Source of the DNA: Hyaloraphidium curvatum
Lineage: Eukaryota > Monoblepharomycota > Hyaloraphidiomycetes > Hyaloraphidiales > Hyaloraphidiaceae
Direction of reading: 5' to 3'
DNA length: 64,000 bases
NCBI GenBank assembly: GCA_025558095.1
Contig: JAIVFI010000038.1
Coordinates: 310,001 to 374,000 of the forward strand
The position numbers were made by a program, and so were the translations under genes. The notes beneath the pieces were generated by a model. That model was not told the origin of the DNA. It worked only from the letters and a program-made list of their open reading frames with translations, and did no database searches. Position 1 is the first letter of the stretch. Every line of letters starts with the position of its first letter. This document shows positions 10,233-22,425 of this stretch, piece after piece.

Positions 10233-13200
10233 TCAACAGAATCGCCAACGAATGTCAAAGTCGCCACCGTCGCTGGGCCTGGCAACCAAGTTCATCAGCA
10301 CAAGGAGGCAACGAAAGCGAGCAAAGGACCACCCACCCCCTTCCGAAGACACTCAGCGCCCCGGCGGTAAAGTCAATGTTGCCCCACCCGCACCCGTAGC
10401 ATGCGTCTCCGACCGTGAAGGTGCCGTAGATCCCGCGCTGCACGTCGAAGATCATCACGCACTGGTTCCCGCACATGTCGGGGCGGTACATCTGGCGGTT
10501 GAGGGCGATGATGGGCGGGCCGGAGGGCTCGTCGGTGATGCGGTTGTCGCACGCGCCGAGGCTGGGGAAAGAACGCCGTCAGGAGTGGTCCTCGTGCGCG
10601 GTCTGGAAGAGCCTACCAGCTGTAGCCGTGATTCTGCGCGGGGTCGCAGGCGTGGTAGTAGGTGGCGTGGCCCGAGATCCAGCCGTCGAGACTTGGCAGC
10701 GCCTGCGGGGCCGACGAAGACGCGGCTGGGGGCGAGGGTGGGGAAGGCGGCGGAGGAGGCGGAGGGGGCTGAAAGAGAACAACGAGTCAATCTCACGGCG
10801 GCGTACAGGACAGCGAACCAGTGCTCACCGCAGGGGCCGGAGCAGGAGCTGCAGGCGGATGGCAGACCTCCCAAGCTGCGCACCTGTTGTCCCCCGCACA
10901 GCATCCGCTCGCGCATCCCGCCTCCCCGCACGGCTGCCCATTCTCGGCAGGCATCGGTGGCGGGGGCGGGGGCGGGGGTGGCGGCGGGAAGCAGACAGCG
11001 TTCTCGGCGCAGAATCCGCGGACGCAGCAGCCCGTCGTGCAGCCTTCGTTGAGCGAGCATCCCTGCCCCAGCTGCGCGGGGAAGCAGAGCTCCCGCTCGG
11101 CGCACGAGCCATATCGGCAGCATCCGCTCCTGCAGGCCTCCCAGGCGTAGCAGGCGGCGTTGAGCTCCGCCAAAGCCGGAGGAGGCGGCGGAGGCGGGGG
11201 GTTGCAGGCTTCGTTGGCCGCGCAGAGGTTGCTGAGACAGCAGCCCGAGGCGCAGCCACCCGAGTCCCCGCAGAACTGGCCGATGGCGGCGGGGGCTGGA
11301 GGGTGGCAGACGGCGTGCGGGGCGCAGGTGGCACTGGAGCAGCATCCGCTCCTGCAGCCGTCGCCAGAGGTGCAGGCGGCGTCCAGCTCCGCGGGTGATG
11401 GCGGCGATGGCGGTGGGGGAGGCGGAGGGGGCTTGCACACCTCGTTCGGCGCGCATGTGCCCGAGCTGCAGCAGCCCGAAGCGCAGGCTTCAGAAGCCGA
11501 GCACTGCTCGCCGTTCTGAGCAGGCGAAGGCGGCGAAGGGGGCGGTGGAGGTGCCTGCGGGCAGACCTAAGCGTCAGCTTCTTGCTCGAACACCGCATGA
11601 CGACGCCGTCCCATACCTGGCAAACCTGCACGTCCCTGCACACGCCTTCCCTGCAGCATCCGCTCCCACATCTCCCGTCCGACTCGCAACCCTCGCCCAA
11701 GCCCGCCGGCCGCGGCACGCACTTGGCCGCCTCGGCACAGACACCGTCCGTGCAGCAGCCGCTCTCGCATCCGTGCGTGCAAGCCTCGCCGAGCGCGGCG
11801 GGGCGGGGCGGGTTGCAGACCGACCATTCGGCGCACAGGCCGGCGTTGCAGCACGACGAGGCGCACGAGGAAGAGTCGGAGCAGGATTGGCCGAGCTGCA
11901 AGGGCGAGGGTGGAAGAGAGGTGGGCTCCGGCGCGGGGGTGGTCGCACCCGGCGCGGGGGTGGGCGCCGGAGGCGAGGGGGTCGGGATGTCCTGGGATGC
12001 GGGAGCGGCTTCCGTCGCCTGAGGCGGCGGGGCCGGAGCGACCTCCGTCGTGCTGGCGGCAGCCTGAGTGGTGCTGGGTAGCGGTTCCTGGGTGTTGCTT
12101 GCAGCTGCCACAACGATTGCGGCCGTCGTCGCCTCGACCGCCTGGCTTGAGGTCGCCGTGGTCGACGTGGCCGCATCCACAGCCTGAGCCATCGTGGTCT
12201 CCGAAACCACCGTCCCAACCTGTGCTCCGGCCATCGACGCCGAAGCCAATTCCCTGTTGTTCTTGCCCAGCAACGCCGCCGTCGTCCCGGCGGCAACCAG
12301 CACCGCCAGCACAAGCAGCAAGCAGCAGCACCACACCCAGCCCATCCGCCTCTTTCCCTTCTTCGGTTCCTCCAAGACGACGACCTCGACGGGGACCAGG
12401 CCAAACTCGTCGGCGCCCTTGTCCTCCTTGACCTCGGCCACCTCGGCCCAGTCCAGCCCGTCCAGGGGCATCGAGTCCCGCGTGCCGTGGTCGAGGAAGC
12501 GGCCCGCGCCGGGGACCGAGGCGCGGCTCATACGGTGCTCGGCCAGCAGCGACGCGCGGTTGCGAGCCTTGATGGCGTCGATGTCGTCCTCGGGAGTCTG
12601 CTGGAGGAGCATAGAGGCCCTGTTGCGGGCCTTGATGGCGTCGATGTCGTCCTCCTGTGCATGGGGGAGGAAAGCCGAGGCACGGTTACGCGCCTTGATA
12701 GCCGTGATGTCGTCGTCGTCGTAGGGAAGGGGAGGGTTGGATGCGGAGGAGGCGGTGGACCCGGTGCGCCAATGCAGGGCCTTGGAGGGGTCTGATGCTT
12801 CGTCGTCCGTGTCGGCGGCACCAAAGGCCTCGGGGTTCGAGGGGCCAGGGCCAAACAGGTCCTCAGGGTCCGGGTTGGAGGCGGCGACCATAGAGGGGGT
12901 GGCGACGAGGGTGGCGAACGAGTCGGTGCGGCGCAGGGAGCGGCCGTCGATCGGCAGCATCGGGGTGCCGGGGGAGGCGGTCGGGGAGGAGGAGGGGGTC
13001 TCGGCGAGCTCGAAATCCTCCGTCGCCGCGGGGGACTGCGACGGGGGCGGCACCGAGATGCCTAGGCTGCCGACGATGCGACGCAGGGAGGCGGCCATGC
13101 GTGGCACGCGCTGCGAGCGCATCGGACGGGGTGAGGGAGGCGGAGTTGAGGGCAGCGGTGCAGGAATGAAGGGCACGACCGGCACCGCCTGGATGACAGG

Positions 13201-13923
13201 TGCAACGGGTTCCGCGGTCGCGGGGACAGGCGGCGGCGTGCCCGGCGCTAGATCGGTGTACGGAGGTGCAAAGCCATCACGCAAGTCCGCCGGCAGGTAG
13301 GCCGTCGAGATCGGGCGCGCCTGCAGCCGCGGCACGGTGTGCTCGACGAGTCGCACCCGCGGCACCGTTGGGGGCGCGACGACCACCCGCGACGGCCGCC
13401 GCTCGGGCTCCGGGTGCGCGGAATGCGCCGAGTGCACCGATGCGCGGTGAGCTTGCGCATTGACTGCGGCGTTTGCGACGAGCGGGTCGAACGGGTTGAG
13501 GGAGACGCGGGAGAGCCGGGCCGACAGGCGGGCGGCATCGGCGTCGAACGGGTTGAGGGAAGCCCGGGAGTGCCTGGTAGTGTCCGCGACGAACGGGTTG
13601 GGGCCGTCGAACGGGTTTGCCGGGGCCTCGGCGGCGTCCTCGGGCAGCGCGGCGGCGGGGAGCGGGAGGTCGTCGACGGCGTCCCACCACTCGGCGCCCA
13701 CGCCGTCGTCGGCCGCGGTGCCGACGGAATCGGCGTCGTCGTCGCGGTCGCGCAGCCCGTCGAGCTCGCGCAGGATCTCGCCGAGGAGCCCCTCGCGGTC
13801 GCCGCGCGGGTCGAGCGTCGACCGCACCGAGCGCACGCTGGGCGCGACCGACGACCGCCACGCCGCCTGCTGCGCCGGATCGGTCCCGGCGGGATCCGCA
13901 GTCGGCCGCCGCGGGTCCGCCAT
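10233..13923 (-). CDS. single-pass membrane protein: NPF/RNRAS cytoplasmic repeats, nine Cys-rich repeats, DPBB domain
   Basis: Five exons fit perfectly in phase: 13923-11617, 11554-10829, 10768-10617, 10561-10337, 10278-10233 (1,151 aa); introns are 62, 60, 55 and 58 nt. Residues 1-520 are disordered, with four NPF motifs and three copies of a block ending AIKARNRAS. A Lys/Arg-rich flank and a hydrophobic span (about 526-549, CCCLLLVLAVLVAAG) give an inside-N, outside-C topology. A Thr/Pro-rich stalk leads to nine repeats of about 30-45 residues with a C...C..GCC...C pattern, separated by poly-Pro linkers (about 673-1011). The last 120 residues (GHATYY..., IIALN, CGNQC, GDACYGCG, IDFT) form an expansin/RlpA-like double-psi beta-barrel. 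A cell-surface, wall- or glycan-contacting role is inferred. Confidence 0.85.
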
Positions 13924-15429
13924 GGCTCGAGCGGCGCGATTCGGTGAGAGGGGGGTGGGGGGATGAGCGGTTCGAACGTCACGCAGGGGACGTCGTCCAC
14001 CAGCCTGGGCCCAACCTCCGTGCCCGATCACCCCTTGCCGCCGCACGCGGGCCGGAGCATTTTGAGGTTCCTCTCCGCCGACGAAGTAGAGTTTGGAGTC
14101 AAATGGAAGTGCCGGCGAGGGCCGCGGGCGCTCCGACGCCAACTGGCCGCGCGGCGAGCGAGAGAAGTGGCGATTTCATCGAGCTTTGAGCCGAGCCCAG
14201 GCTGGTGCAGATCCCCCACACGCCCACCTGCGTCCTCGTTGCCACAAGTGGCACAAGGGGCGGTCCCTTCGACCCTCGAGGTAGTATCCGCTTTGACGAA
14301 AGGCAAGGACGAGTCCGTCCCAAGGTCTCCTCCGATAGCACGAAAAGGCCGTCTTCTGCGACCCTGGGTCTCCGCTATCTAGTGCAGTCCTCGAGATCGA
14401 CGGCACGGCACGGAACTCCGTGCCGCGCACCCGAAGGGCACGGCGCGGGGGACAGGCCGAGGAGCGTCCCCGTCCGTACTCGTCGGCAGGGGTCCTCCTG
14501 AGTCTGGAAGCCGTCAAGAGTGTGTGACGCTGGCCGAAACCGTTTCCCCTCCGAAATCCTCCTTGGGGACGAGTTGTTTTGGGGACTCCGCCCGCGGGCG
14601 AGGGCAATCAGCGTCTCCCTAGAGGGAGAGGACGAAGGCACCTGATATTCTTCAGGTCCTTTCGCCCGTCCCCTCGGGAACGCCGCAGTCCTAGAGGAGC
14701 GAAGAGCCTCTCCAGCGTGCGGCGCTCGACGAGAAGGGGCAGCAGGGAGACCGACTCCAGTGACTCCGTCCCGATGCAAGCGCCCTTCCATCGACGTCTC
14801 TCGAGCGCGGAAAAGGCGCAAAACGAAGGAAACCCCGCGGGAAGGTCGGTCCGAGCTCTCCAAGTCCGCGAGGGAGATCGGTGACGCAACCCCCGCCGGC
14901 GCGGGGATACGGGCCGTGACGAGCCATGCTCCCCCGCAACAGACGAGCTAATGTTGCCAATGCTTCGCACCGGTGCAGACGTGCTCCTTAGGCCCGGCAT
15001 CGCAGCGGAAGCCGGTGGCGATTGGTAGTGCGGCGCGGTGGCGCGAAATCGACTCGTTTGTTTACACACCGGAGTGAGCCTCCAGCGCCAGATCTTCAGC
15101 TCATCAATATCATCGATAACAAGATGAAGCGGAGATAACTTCGGAACCATCTTTTGTCGAATGTGTGTGTAGTCCGTGACTCAACGTCGTTGCGGACGTC
15201 CTTCCAGCCTTGGAGCAGCTCGCTTGATCTTCCATCATCTGACGTAGGTAGGATCTTTTTATCGACCTGTATTGCGATCAGTGACCTGTGCCCATCCGTT
15301 GGGCAAGGTCTGCGCAGCGCAACGCGGCGGCAGTAGTCCGTCACGGAGCGCCTGAGCGTCTTGTCTCCCACATCCCCTGCCACTGCCGCCGGGCAAGCCC
15401 GCGGACTGCGCCCCGCCGCACTGCCTGCG
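13924..15429. other. 1.5-kb region without a supported gene
   Basis: This lies between the divergent starts of the DPBB membrane protein (minus) and the PhyH-type dioxygenase (plus). Open frames of 100-180 codons exist on both strands, but all are Arg/Ser/Pro-rich, overlap each other and contain no recognisable motif. It is the largest gene-free stretch in the window. It should contain both promoters, and could also hold a non-coding RNA that cannot be recognised by eye. Confidence 0.5.
14407..14424. repeat. short perfect inverted repeat
   Basis: Arms GGCACGG and CCGTGCC of 7 bp flank a 4-nt loop in the gene-free stretch. It could form a small hairpin or be a palindromic protein-binding site. 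No poly-T follows, so I do not call it a terminator. Confidence 0.4.
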
Positions 15430-16534
15430 ATGCTCCCCGCGCGCAACTCTCCCCGCGACGCCTCGGGCCTCCTGCACCGCCCCGATTTTGCCGGTCCCCA
15501 CTCGGTGCTCGCCGAGGCCGACCTAGCGGCGCTTCACAGGGACGGCTGCGTGATTATCCCGGACCTGATTCCGCCGGCACTGTGTGACGTGCTCAAGGCC
15601 ACGGTGCGGCGGATTGGAGCGGCCGAGTCGGAGGCCGGGGGTAGGGGCGAGTACGGCCGCGGAAGGTTCGAAGGCACGAAAACCAAGCGGGTCTACGGGC
15701 TCGCTTCCAAGACGGACGCATTCGACGACCTGCTGCTCAACGAGCGGATCCTGGCGATCCTGGACCGGGGGCTGTTCCCGGGCTACCTCCTCCATACGTG
15801 CCAGTCGACGGAAATCTTCCCGGGCGAACTTGCACAGGTGAGCTGGAATATCTTTGCGCTCTCCATGAACTGCTCGAACTGACACGGCACCCGCCACCGG
15901 CCGGGAAAAGCCGTACCACTACGACGACCCGTGGATCCGAACGCCGTCGAGGCCGCGGGAACCAACTTCCATCAACTGCATTTGGGCACTGGACGACTTC
16001 ACACCCGAGAACGGCGCGACGCGGTACCACCCGGGCAGCCATCTCTGGGGGGAGGGCAGGGTGCCCACGGACGCGGACGTGCCCAAAGTGGCCGAGATGA
16101 AGAAGGGGTCCGTGCTGGTGTTCCTCTCGACGCTATTCCACGGGGGCGGGGAGTTCCCCATCGTCGAGGGGAAGAAGCAGGACAGCAGGATGGGTCTGAT
16201 TTTCCTCTACTGCCAGCCGTGGCTCCGGATAGTCGAGAACTGTGGGTCGCTTGCATTTCGCGGCGAGACTTCGCTAATCTTTGCTCGCCGACCAGGGTTC
16301 CTCATGGTCAACCCGCTCGACCTCCCCCGGATCCCGCCCAAGCTAAGGGGGATGATGGGCTTCGATCTCCTCGGGCTGGTGGGAAACGCCAACGGGCTGC
16401 ACCCGATGAAGGCGATCGACACAGCGACTGGGACCGTGCTCTGGAACCGGAGGTCCCGGTCAGGGGTCGTGGGGGAGGCGGAGCGGGAACGACCAGACGA
16501 GCGGGAAGAGGCGCGGGCCGAGCCCAGGCTGTGA
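15430..16534 (+). CDS. phytanoyl-CoA dioxygenase (PhyH) family protein
   Basis: Three exons join in frame: 15430-15837, 15911-16241, 16296-16534 (325 aa), introns 73 and 54 nt. The Fe(II) site is visible: the HxD pair in YHYDDPW, the distal His in STLFHGGGEF, and the 2-oxoglutarate-binding Arg in QDSRMGLIF. The stretch INCIWALDDFTPENGATRYHPGSHLW is the diagnostic core of this dioxygenase family. Members hydroxylate lipids or small metabolites using oxygen and 2-oxoglutarate; which substrate is used here cannot be told. The C-terminal 45 residues are charged and probably disordered. The start is the first in-frame ATG; the frame upstream opens only with non-ATG codons. Confidence 0.88.
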
Positions 16535-16886
16535 GCTCGCGTGGATGGTGGTGTCGAGGACAAGTGGGACACTGAGGGATCTGGGTGGTGGAAGCCGGAT
16601 CGGGACCGACGAGCCGCAGGAACCACGGGACCGGAGCATGCATTGTTGCTGTAACGTTTCATTGTCGTTTGAAGTCGAACACGTTGTGTAGGCGCACGAT
16701 CGGGTGTCCTTTCGAGGAGGCTGATTTCGTCGCTGCCACGGCGGCAGGACCCCTCTTCCAAACACGATATCGTGGCCCCGGCATGGCCTCGCAGGGCCCG
16801 AGTGCGCCCTAGCAGCGCGTCCCGGGACGTGCATTTCCCGTATCCGGCGCTGCTAGGCGAGGCCCGGGGTCGCCTGGAACGCTGCG
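16535..16886. other. intergenic, no gene seen
   Basis: About 350 bp separate the dioxygenase stop from the MON2 start on the same strand. No convincing reading frame is present, so it is presumed to hold the 3' end of the former and the promoter of the latter. Confidence 0.45.
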
Positions 16887-19800
16887 ATGGCCAGTGCCGG
16901 GTCGACGTCGCCGGGGCGGGCGGCGGGCACGCTGAACTCGGCGCTGTCGTCGGCCCTCATATCGGAACTCACGGCGCTGGCGGCCGACGCGCGGCGGGCT
17001 CGGGGCGGCGACGCGGTGCGCGAGGTGGGCGCCGCGGACTCGTCCCACGTGCCGGAGCTGACTCGTCGGGACCGCCCACGGCGCGTCGCCGAAACCCCAA
17101 TTGGGCTAATTTATTCATCGAACTCCCTTATCATTTGGATTCAAGGGCGCCGAACGAGCCCTCGTGGTGCTGCGTACCGCGCTGGCGTCGTCGGCTCCGC
17201 CCGCCCCGCTGCCGCCTCCGGCAGACCCGCTGGCCCCGCTTTTGCTCCCGCTGACGCCGCAGCTCCTCGCGGCCCCGATTGCGGCGCTGCGCATGAAGCC
17301 GGCGAACCCCGCGCTGCTCAAGGCGGCCGTGGCGCCGGTGCAGAGGCTGGTCGGCTTCCGCTGCATCGACCCGCGGATCCTGGCGGACGTGCTGGACGCC
17401 GTGGGGGAATGTGTGGGGCTGGGAGCGCCCATGGAGGTGCAGCTGCGCGCCCTGCAGGTCGCGGGAGGCGTGTTGGCGTGCCTGCCGGAGCCAGAAGGCG
17501 CCTTTGCCAGGGCAAAGGAGGCCGAAAAGGCTCCTGCGGACGCCAAGGAGGAGCAGAAGCCGGTCGAGATTGACGAAGATACCATCGTCAAGGAGGTGGG
17601 CGCCTCGTGTTGGCCATTTTGAAAGCTTTTCTTAAGTCCGTCTCTCGCGATCAGGTCTTCAAGATCGCCATCTACCTCCACTTGCCGCCCCCGGGCACGA
17701 CGCTTGCCAGCTCCCATGGTGGTCCTGTTGTGGCACACACGGCGCACGCCACGGTCCGTCAGATCCTCTCCGCGGCCATGGAACGGGCGTCCAAGTGCCT
17801 CGCCGCGGTTCCAGCCGAGGAGCGGGAATCGTTGAACGGCTACCCCGCCTTTCCACCGCCTCTGGCGACCGCTTTCGCCCTCTTCCACGATTTGTGCCTT
17901 CTCACTGGCGATCCCGCCAACCCGCACCTCCTCGTCTTGCCCAATCTCCCGATACCCAAGGCTTTGGGCCTCGAGCTGCTCGCCTCCACCCTTCCCACCC
18001 ATTCACTCTCCTCCCCCGGCCCCGAAACCCCGTTCTCCCTCCCTCCTTTTGTCACCCTCCTCAAGACGCACCTCCTCCCGCTCCTAATCCGCACCTTTTC
18101 CGACGGGTCTCCGGACTTTCCGCTCCTGGCGCGCCTCCTGCGCTGCGTACTTGCCGCGGTCTCGGCGTTTGCCTCCAGCTCCGAATGCGCAGTCGAGATT
18201 GAGATCCTCCTCTCGGTCGTGGACCGCCTGGCCGCCGATGCCGCGGGGCACTCCGCCGGGGGCACCTCTGCGACCTCGCTCGCCTCGGCGTCGACGTCTT
18301 CGCTGCCCCAACCTGGTCCGGCGCACCCGGCGTGGGCGCACGCGTGCGCGCTGGAAATGTTCGCGGGACTTCTGGGCGGGCCGGCGCTCGTGGACGTTTG
18401 GGGACTGGATTCGGGGGCAGAGGTCGTTGGTGGGGTGCTGGCGACGGCGGGCAAGATCGCGGGGGCGGCGGCGGAGGAAGGGTGGAGAGGTGAGGGCGGG
18501 GTGAAGGTCTCTTGGTGAGTCGATTTGCTGGCCGAAAACTGTTTGCCAACTAACTTCTCGTTGACAGCCTCGAGCAGCTCGAGAAGCTGGATCCGCCGCA
18601 CGTTCCCGAGAGGTACACGGCGTACCTGTCGGCTCGGATGCTCGCTGCAACTGCGGCGTCTTTCGCGTCGATCGCGACGCACACGCCCTCGGACCACCTT
18701 GATCCGGCGGCGTTCCTCTCGGCCGGCTCGGCTTTGCTTCTACCGCAGCTCGCGCCTCTCCTTGCTGCCCTTGAAACCCCGCTGCAGCAATCCCTGCTCG
18801 ACGCTGCCACCTCCTTCGCCGTCGCCTGCGCGCGGACGGCTCTACCCGGCGAACGCGATGCCTGGCTCTCGGCCCTGGCGCGTGCCGCTGTCCCCGAGGA
18901 CAAACCTGCCGCTTCAGCGCCGCCGCCGCCGGTGGAAAAGGGCGGCACTCTGATGAGCACCCTCACCTCCCTCGCCTCTTTCGCCTCCGCCCCCGCTCGC
19001 CCGCTCCCCGTGGGCCCCGACCGGGGCGCAGCGTGCCTCGCCGCGCTCGTCTCCGCAGCGGGATCGCTCTCTGAGGAGACGGACATGGAGCCTGCAGCAT
19101 GGGAGCCGCTGCTTTCCGCCATCTGGAAGGCCGAGACCCGCGGCCGATCGCCCGGCTGGCCCGACGTGGCCAAATGGCCCACGGGCGGCGCGCGGCACCT
19201 GCTCCGTGGGATTGCGGGGTGGACCGACGCGCAGGCTTCCAAAAGCGCTTGGGATGCGGCGGCGTGGGGAGTGGCGAGGGCCAAGGACTGCATTCTAGCG
19301 CGGGCCGACGTGCTTCCTTCAGACGCCGAGGGCTGGGAGTCCGCCATGGCGCCGATCGTGAAGACAGCTTGGGCCGAAGGGGCGGGGCAGGCGCGCCAGG
19401 TGGCGTGCGCTGCGTTCGGGGAGTGCTTTGCGGCTGCGGTGGAGAAGGGGGACATGGCCGACCCTGCCGCCGAAGGGAGGGTGCTCAAGAGTCTCAAGGA
19501 CTTCGTGGGCGTGGGCGCGAACGGGCGTTCGGCGGCCTGGGCGGTCGATGTGACCAAGGCCGGTATGGACGCGCTGGACAAGGTGCTTCAGCGCTCGGGG
19601 GAACGGTTCTCGCGCGGCTGGGAGGCCGTGCTCGAGGTCGTCGGCGGGGTTGTCGGGTCGTCCGGGGCAGCGCGAAAGGCCCCGGGGAAGGTGGAAGTGG
19701 ATGCGCGATATCTGGCTGTCGCGGGGACAGAAGAGGCAGCAGGCTCCGCCCTTATGACCGGCGCTGGGGGGCCTGCGGCGTCGCGGGCTCAGGCCATGGT

Positions 19801-22425
19801 GCGCGCCGCGTTCCCAGTCGTCAGGCTTATCTGCAACGACTTTCTGCCGCTGCTGGATCCCGGTTGCTTGGGGGCGTGCGTGGACGCCCTTGCATGCTTT
19901 GGGGCGCAAGGCGACGATCTGAACGTCACCCTGTCCGCCGTGGGCCTCGCATGGACCGTATCCGACCACATTATGACACTGCGAACGGCGACGGCTGCCG
20001 AGGGCGCCACGGCGGATGCGGAGAAGCTCGACACGCTTTGGAACAACCTCCTCGAGCAGCTCGCGGATCTGTGCACGGATCCCAGGCCAGAAGTCAGACA
20101 CGCGGCCAACCAGACGCTGTTCCGTACCGTCACCCTGCAAGGCGGGAAGCTTACCGAGGAGGTGTGGGACAATGTCCTTTGGAACGTCCTCTTCCCGCTT
20201 CTCGAGCGCGTGCGGATTGTCGGCGACAAGGTTGCGCAGGCCGCGGACCGCGCAGCTGTGGACAAGGTCGGACAGGAGGGTGCGCCGCGGCTCGCGAGCT
20301 CCGGCTTCGTCTTGCACCATTCTCGCAACACCGTCGCCAAGCAGTGGGACGAAACTCGGGCGCTCACCCTCACAGGCGTTGGCAAGTGCTTCCGCGAGCA
20401 CATGGCCGCTTTCGTCTCCATTGGCGCGGGGAGGTTCGACAAGGCCTGGGCACTCTTTTTCGAGTACGTCAAGGACTGGTGCCTTGGCTACAGCCAGGAG
20501 GTATCTCTGGCGTCGATGAAGACGCTTGCAACGGTGCTTGGATATCCTCAGGACACCGACGTGCCCGAGGACGTGCGGGAGAAGCTGGAGCCCTACTGGA
20601 TGACGGCGTGGGGAGAATGGACGACTATCGGGGAGGGCATTGTTATTCGCGCGAACGGTGACTTGCCGGATCGACGGTCAACGGACCATGACGGACGCTC
20701 GGGATCGGAGGAGGTTTCCAAACCTGCCGAAGACGACGATGGCCCGGATGGAGCGGCGCGCGAGTCCTTTGATCACGTCTTTGAGAAGGCAGAGGACGGG
20801 CTCCCGCGCGAGATCTCGGGCGAGTTCACGCAGGAGACCATTGCAGCGTATGCTTCCGCCTTCCTGGACCTCTACCCGACCGTGCAACCGCAGTTCAAGG
20901 ACGGCGATTTCACCCGGCTTATGCGCCTGCTAAACCAGCTTCTCGTTTACGTGACCGCCGTGGAGCCGGGCAGCAAGTACGCCAAGGCGGTTTGGGACCT
21001 CGACGTTCTTTCGCCGCTGCAGGATGTGGTACTCAAGATCCTCAGCGCTCTGGAAACCACCCGACCGACCCTGTATCTGGCGATTCTCGGGGAGCTGGCG
21101 TCGCACGTCAAGCTCCCCATACGGCGCGGATTCGCCTCGCCGACCCGCGCACATGCTTCGGCTAAGGCGCAATCCAAGGGCGCGCCGCAAGGGCCGACAT
21201 TCGTGACCTTCTCCGCTCAGGCCATGGAGATGGCGTGGGATATCGTGGATCGCCACCGGACTTTGCCGGCGCTCTACGCCGATGACGTTCTTCCTGACCT
21301 TCTATTGGCCCATGGTGACCTGATGAAGTACAAGTATGACTGTCCCTCGGCGGGGAGCAAGCCAACGGACGTGCCTTTGTGGAAGGCCGCTGCCAGCGCT
21401 TTTCTGCGCCTCTTGCGCTGCCTACTTCCTTCCATGCGCTCTCTGGAGGGGCAGATCAGCCCCGCGACAGTGTCCGTTGTCTACGAGGCTGCGCTGGACA
21501 CTTTTGATGCTTTCCTTCTTTCGCCAAGCAATCCTGGACCCGATGCTACGGAGACGCAGCTCGCTGCCGACGAGGACTTTGACATTTCGGTGTTGCGCGA
21601 GATCGAGAACGATCTGGTGCCGTACCTCGGAATGCCCGGCATGCCCGAGTCGCTTGCACTCCAGCTTGTCGACACGCTGCGCAAGGGATCCAATCTCTAC
21701 CTAGGTGTGGATTCTGCACACGGCGCCGCTGTGCCTTCTTCCCCCGCAAGGGCCGTCAATGGCGTCCACGCCAAAGCGGCACAAGGGGGATCGAAGGCTG
21801 GCCCGAACGTCAACAAGGTCCGCGTGGTCAACATCCCGGTTCACCGGGAGCGCTTTGCCAACGAATGCCTGGATCTAATGTTTGGCCTTTGCTCGGACAA
21901 TCGCGAGGGTGAGCCACTTCGCATTTCTCCTTCGGCTCGGCCTCACATTTGCTGTTCAGACAACGTGGAAGAACGGCGTCGCGTGGCCGAAATTGTGGCT
22001 CCCGCATTGTTGGAGCGCTGTTCGACAGTCATTTCCAACTACGTCGTGGCAAAGGGGCAGGGGAAGCAGCAGCACCATCGAGCGCCCACGGGCCTGGGCC
22101 AGACCATTGCGCCGCAAGACGACTATCAGGAGCTGGTGCGAGTATTGGGCAAGCTTGTCGAACTGAAGCTGAGGCCGAAAGTGCTCAAGATCCCGGAGTC
22201 TTCGAGTGAGTGGTCCGCCGCTCGACGGGAACGGTCTCTGATTCGCCTGCAGATCCGGTAAAGAACCTCATCCTCTCGGGTCCGTCGGCCCATCTTTTCT
22301 TCCTCTACCTGCCGATTTGCGAGTGCCTATCAAGTGCGGATGGCCACGCTTCGGAGGACAGGGACGTCGAGGAGCTGGTGAAGCGGGCGCTCAAGCGCAT
22401 GGGCATGGAAATGGGTCTGGTGTGA
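16887..22425 (+). CDS. MON2: MON2 homologue (Arf-GEF-like trafficking scaffold)
   Basis: Six exons in phase: 16887-17024, 17146-17595, 17655-18514, 18568-21908, 21960-22205, 22253-22425 (1,735 aa). Introns are 121, 59, 53, 51 and 47 nt. Identity rests on several MON2 landmarks. There is an N-terminal helix (SELTALAADARR...REGAERALVVLRT), the TVRQIL segment, and the block around residue 1,150 reading FVLHHSRNTVAKQWDETRALTLTGVGK followed by WALFFEYVKDW. A C-terminal helix reads GPSAHLFFLYLPICECL. MON2 is an all-helical HEAT-repeat relative of the BIG/Sec7 exchange factors that lacks the Sec7 catalytic domain. It acts with Dop1 at the trans-Golgi and endosomes. The fourth intron is a multiple of 3 and stop-free, so naive ORF calls read through it. 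Confidence 0.88.

Noticed and set aside
14375-14863. Minus-strand frame of 162 codons in the gene-free region
   Set aside because: Arg/Ser/Pro-rich low-information sequence overlapping equally long frames on the other strand.
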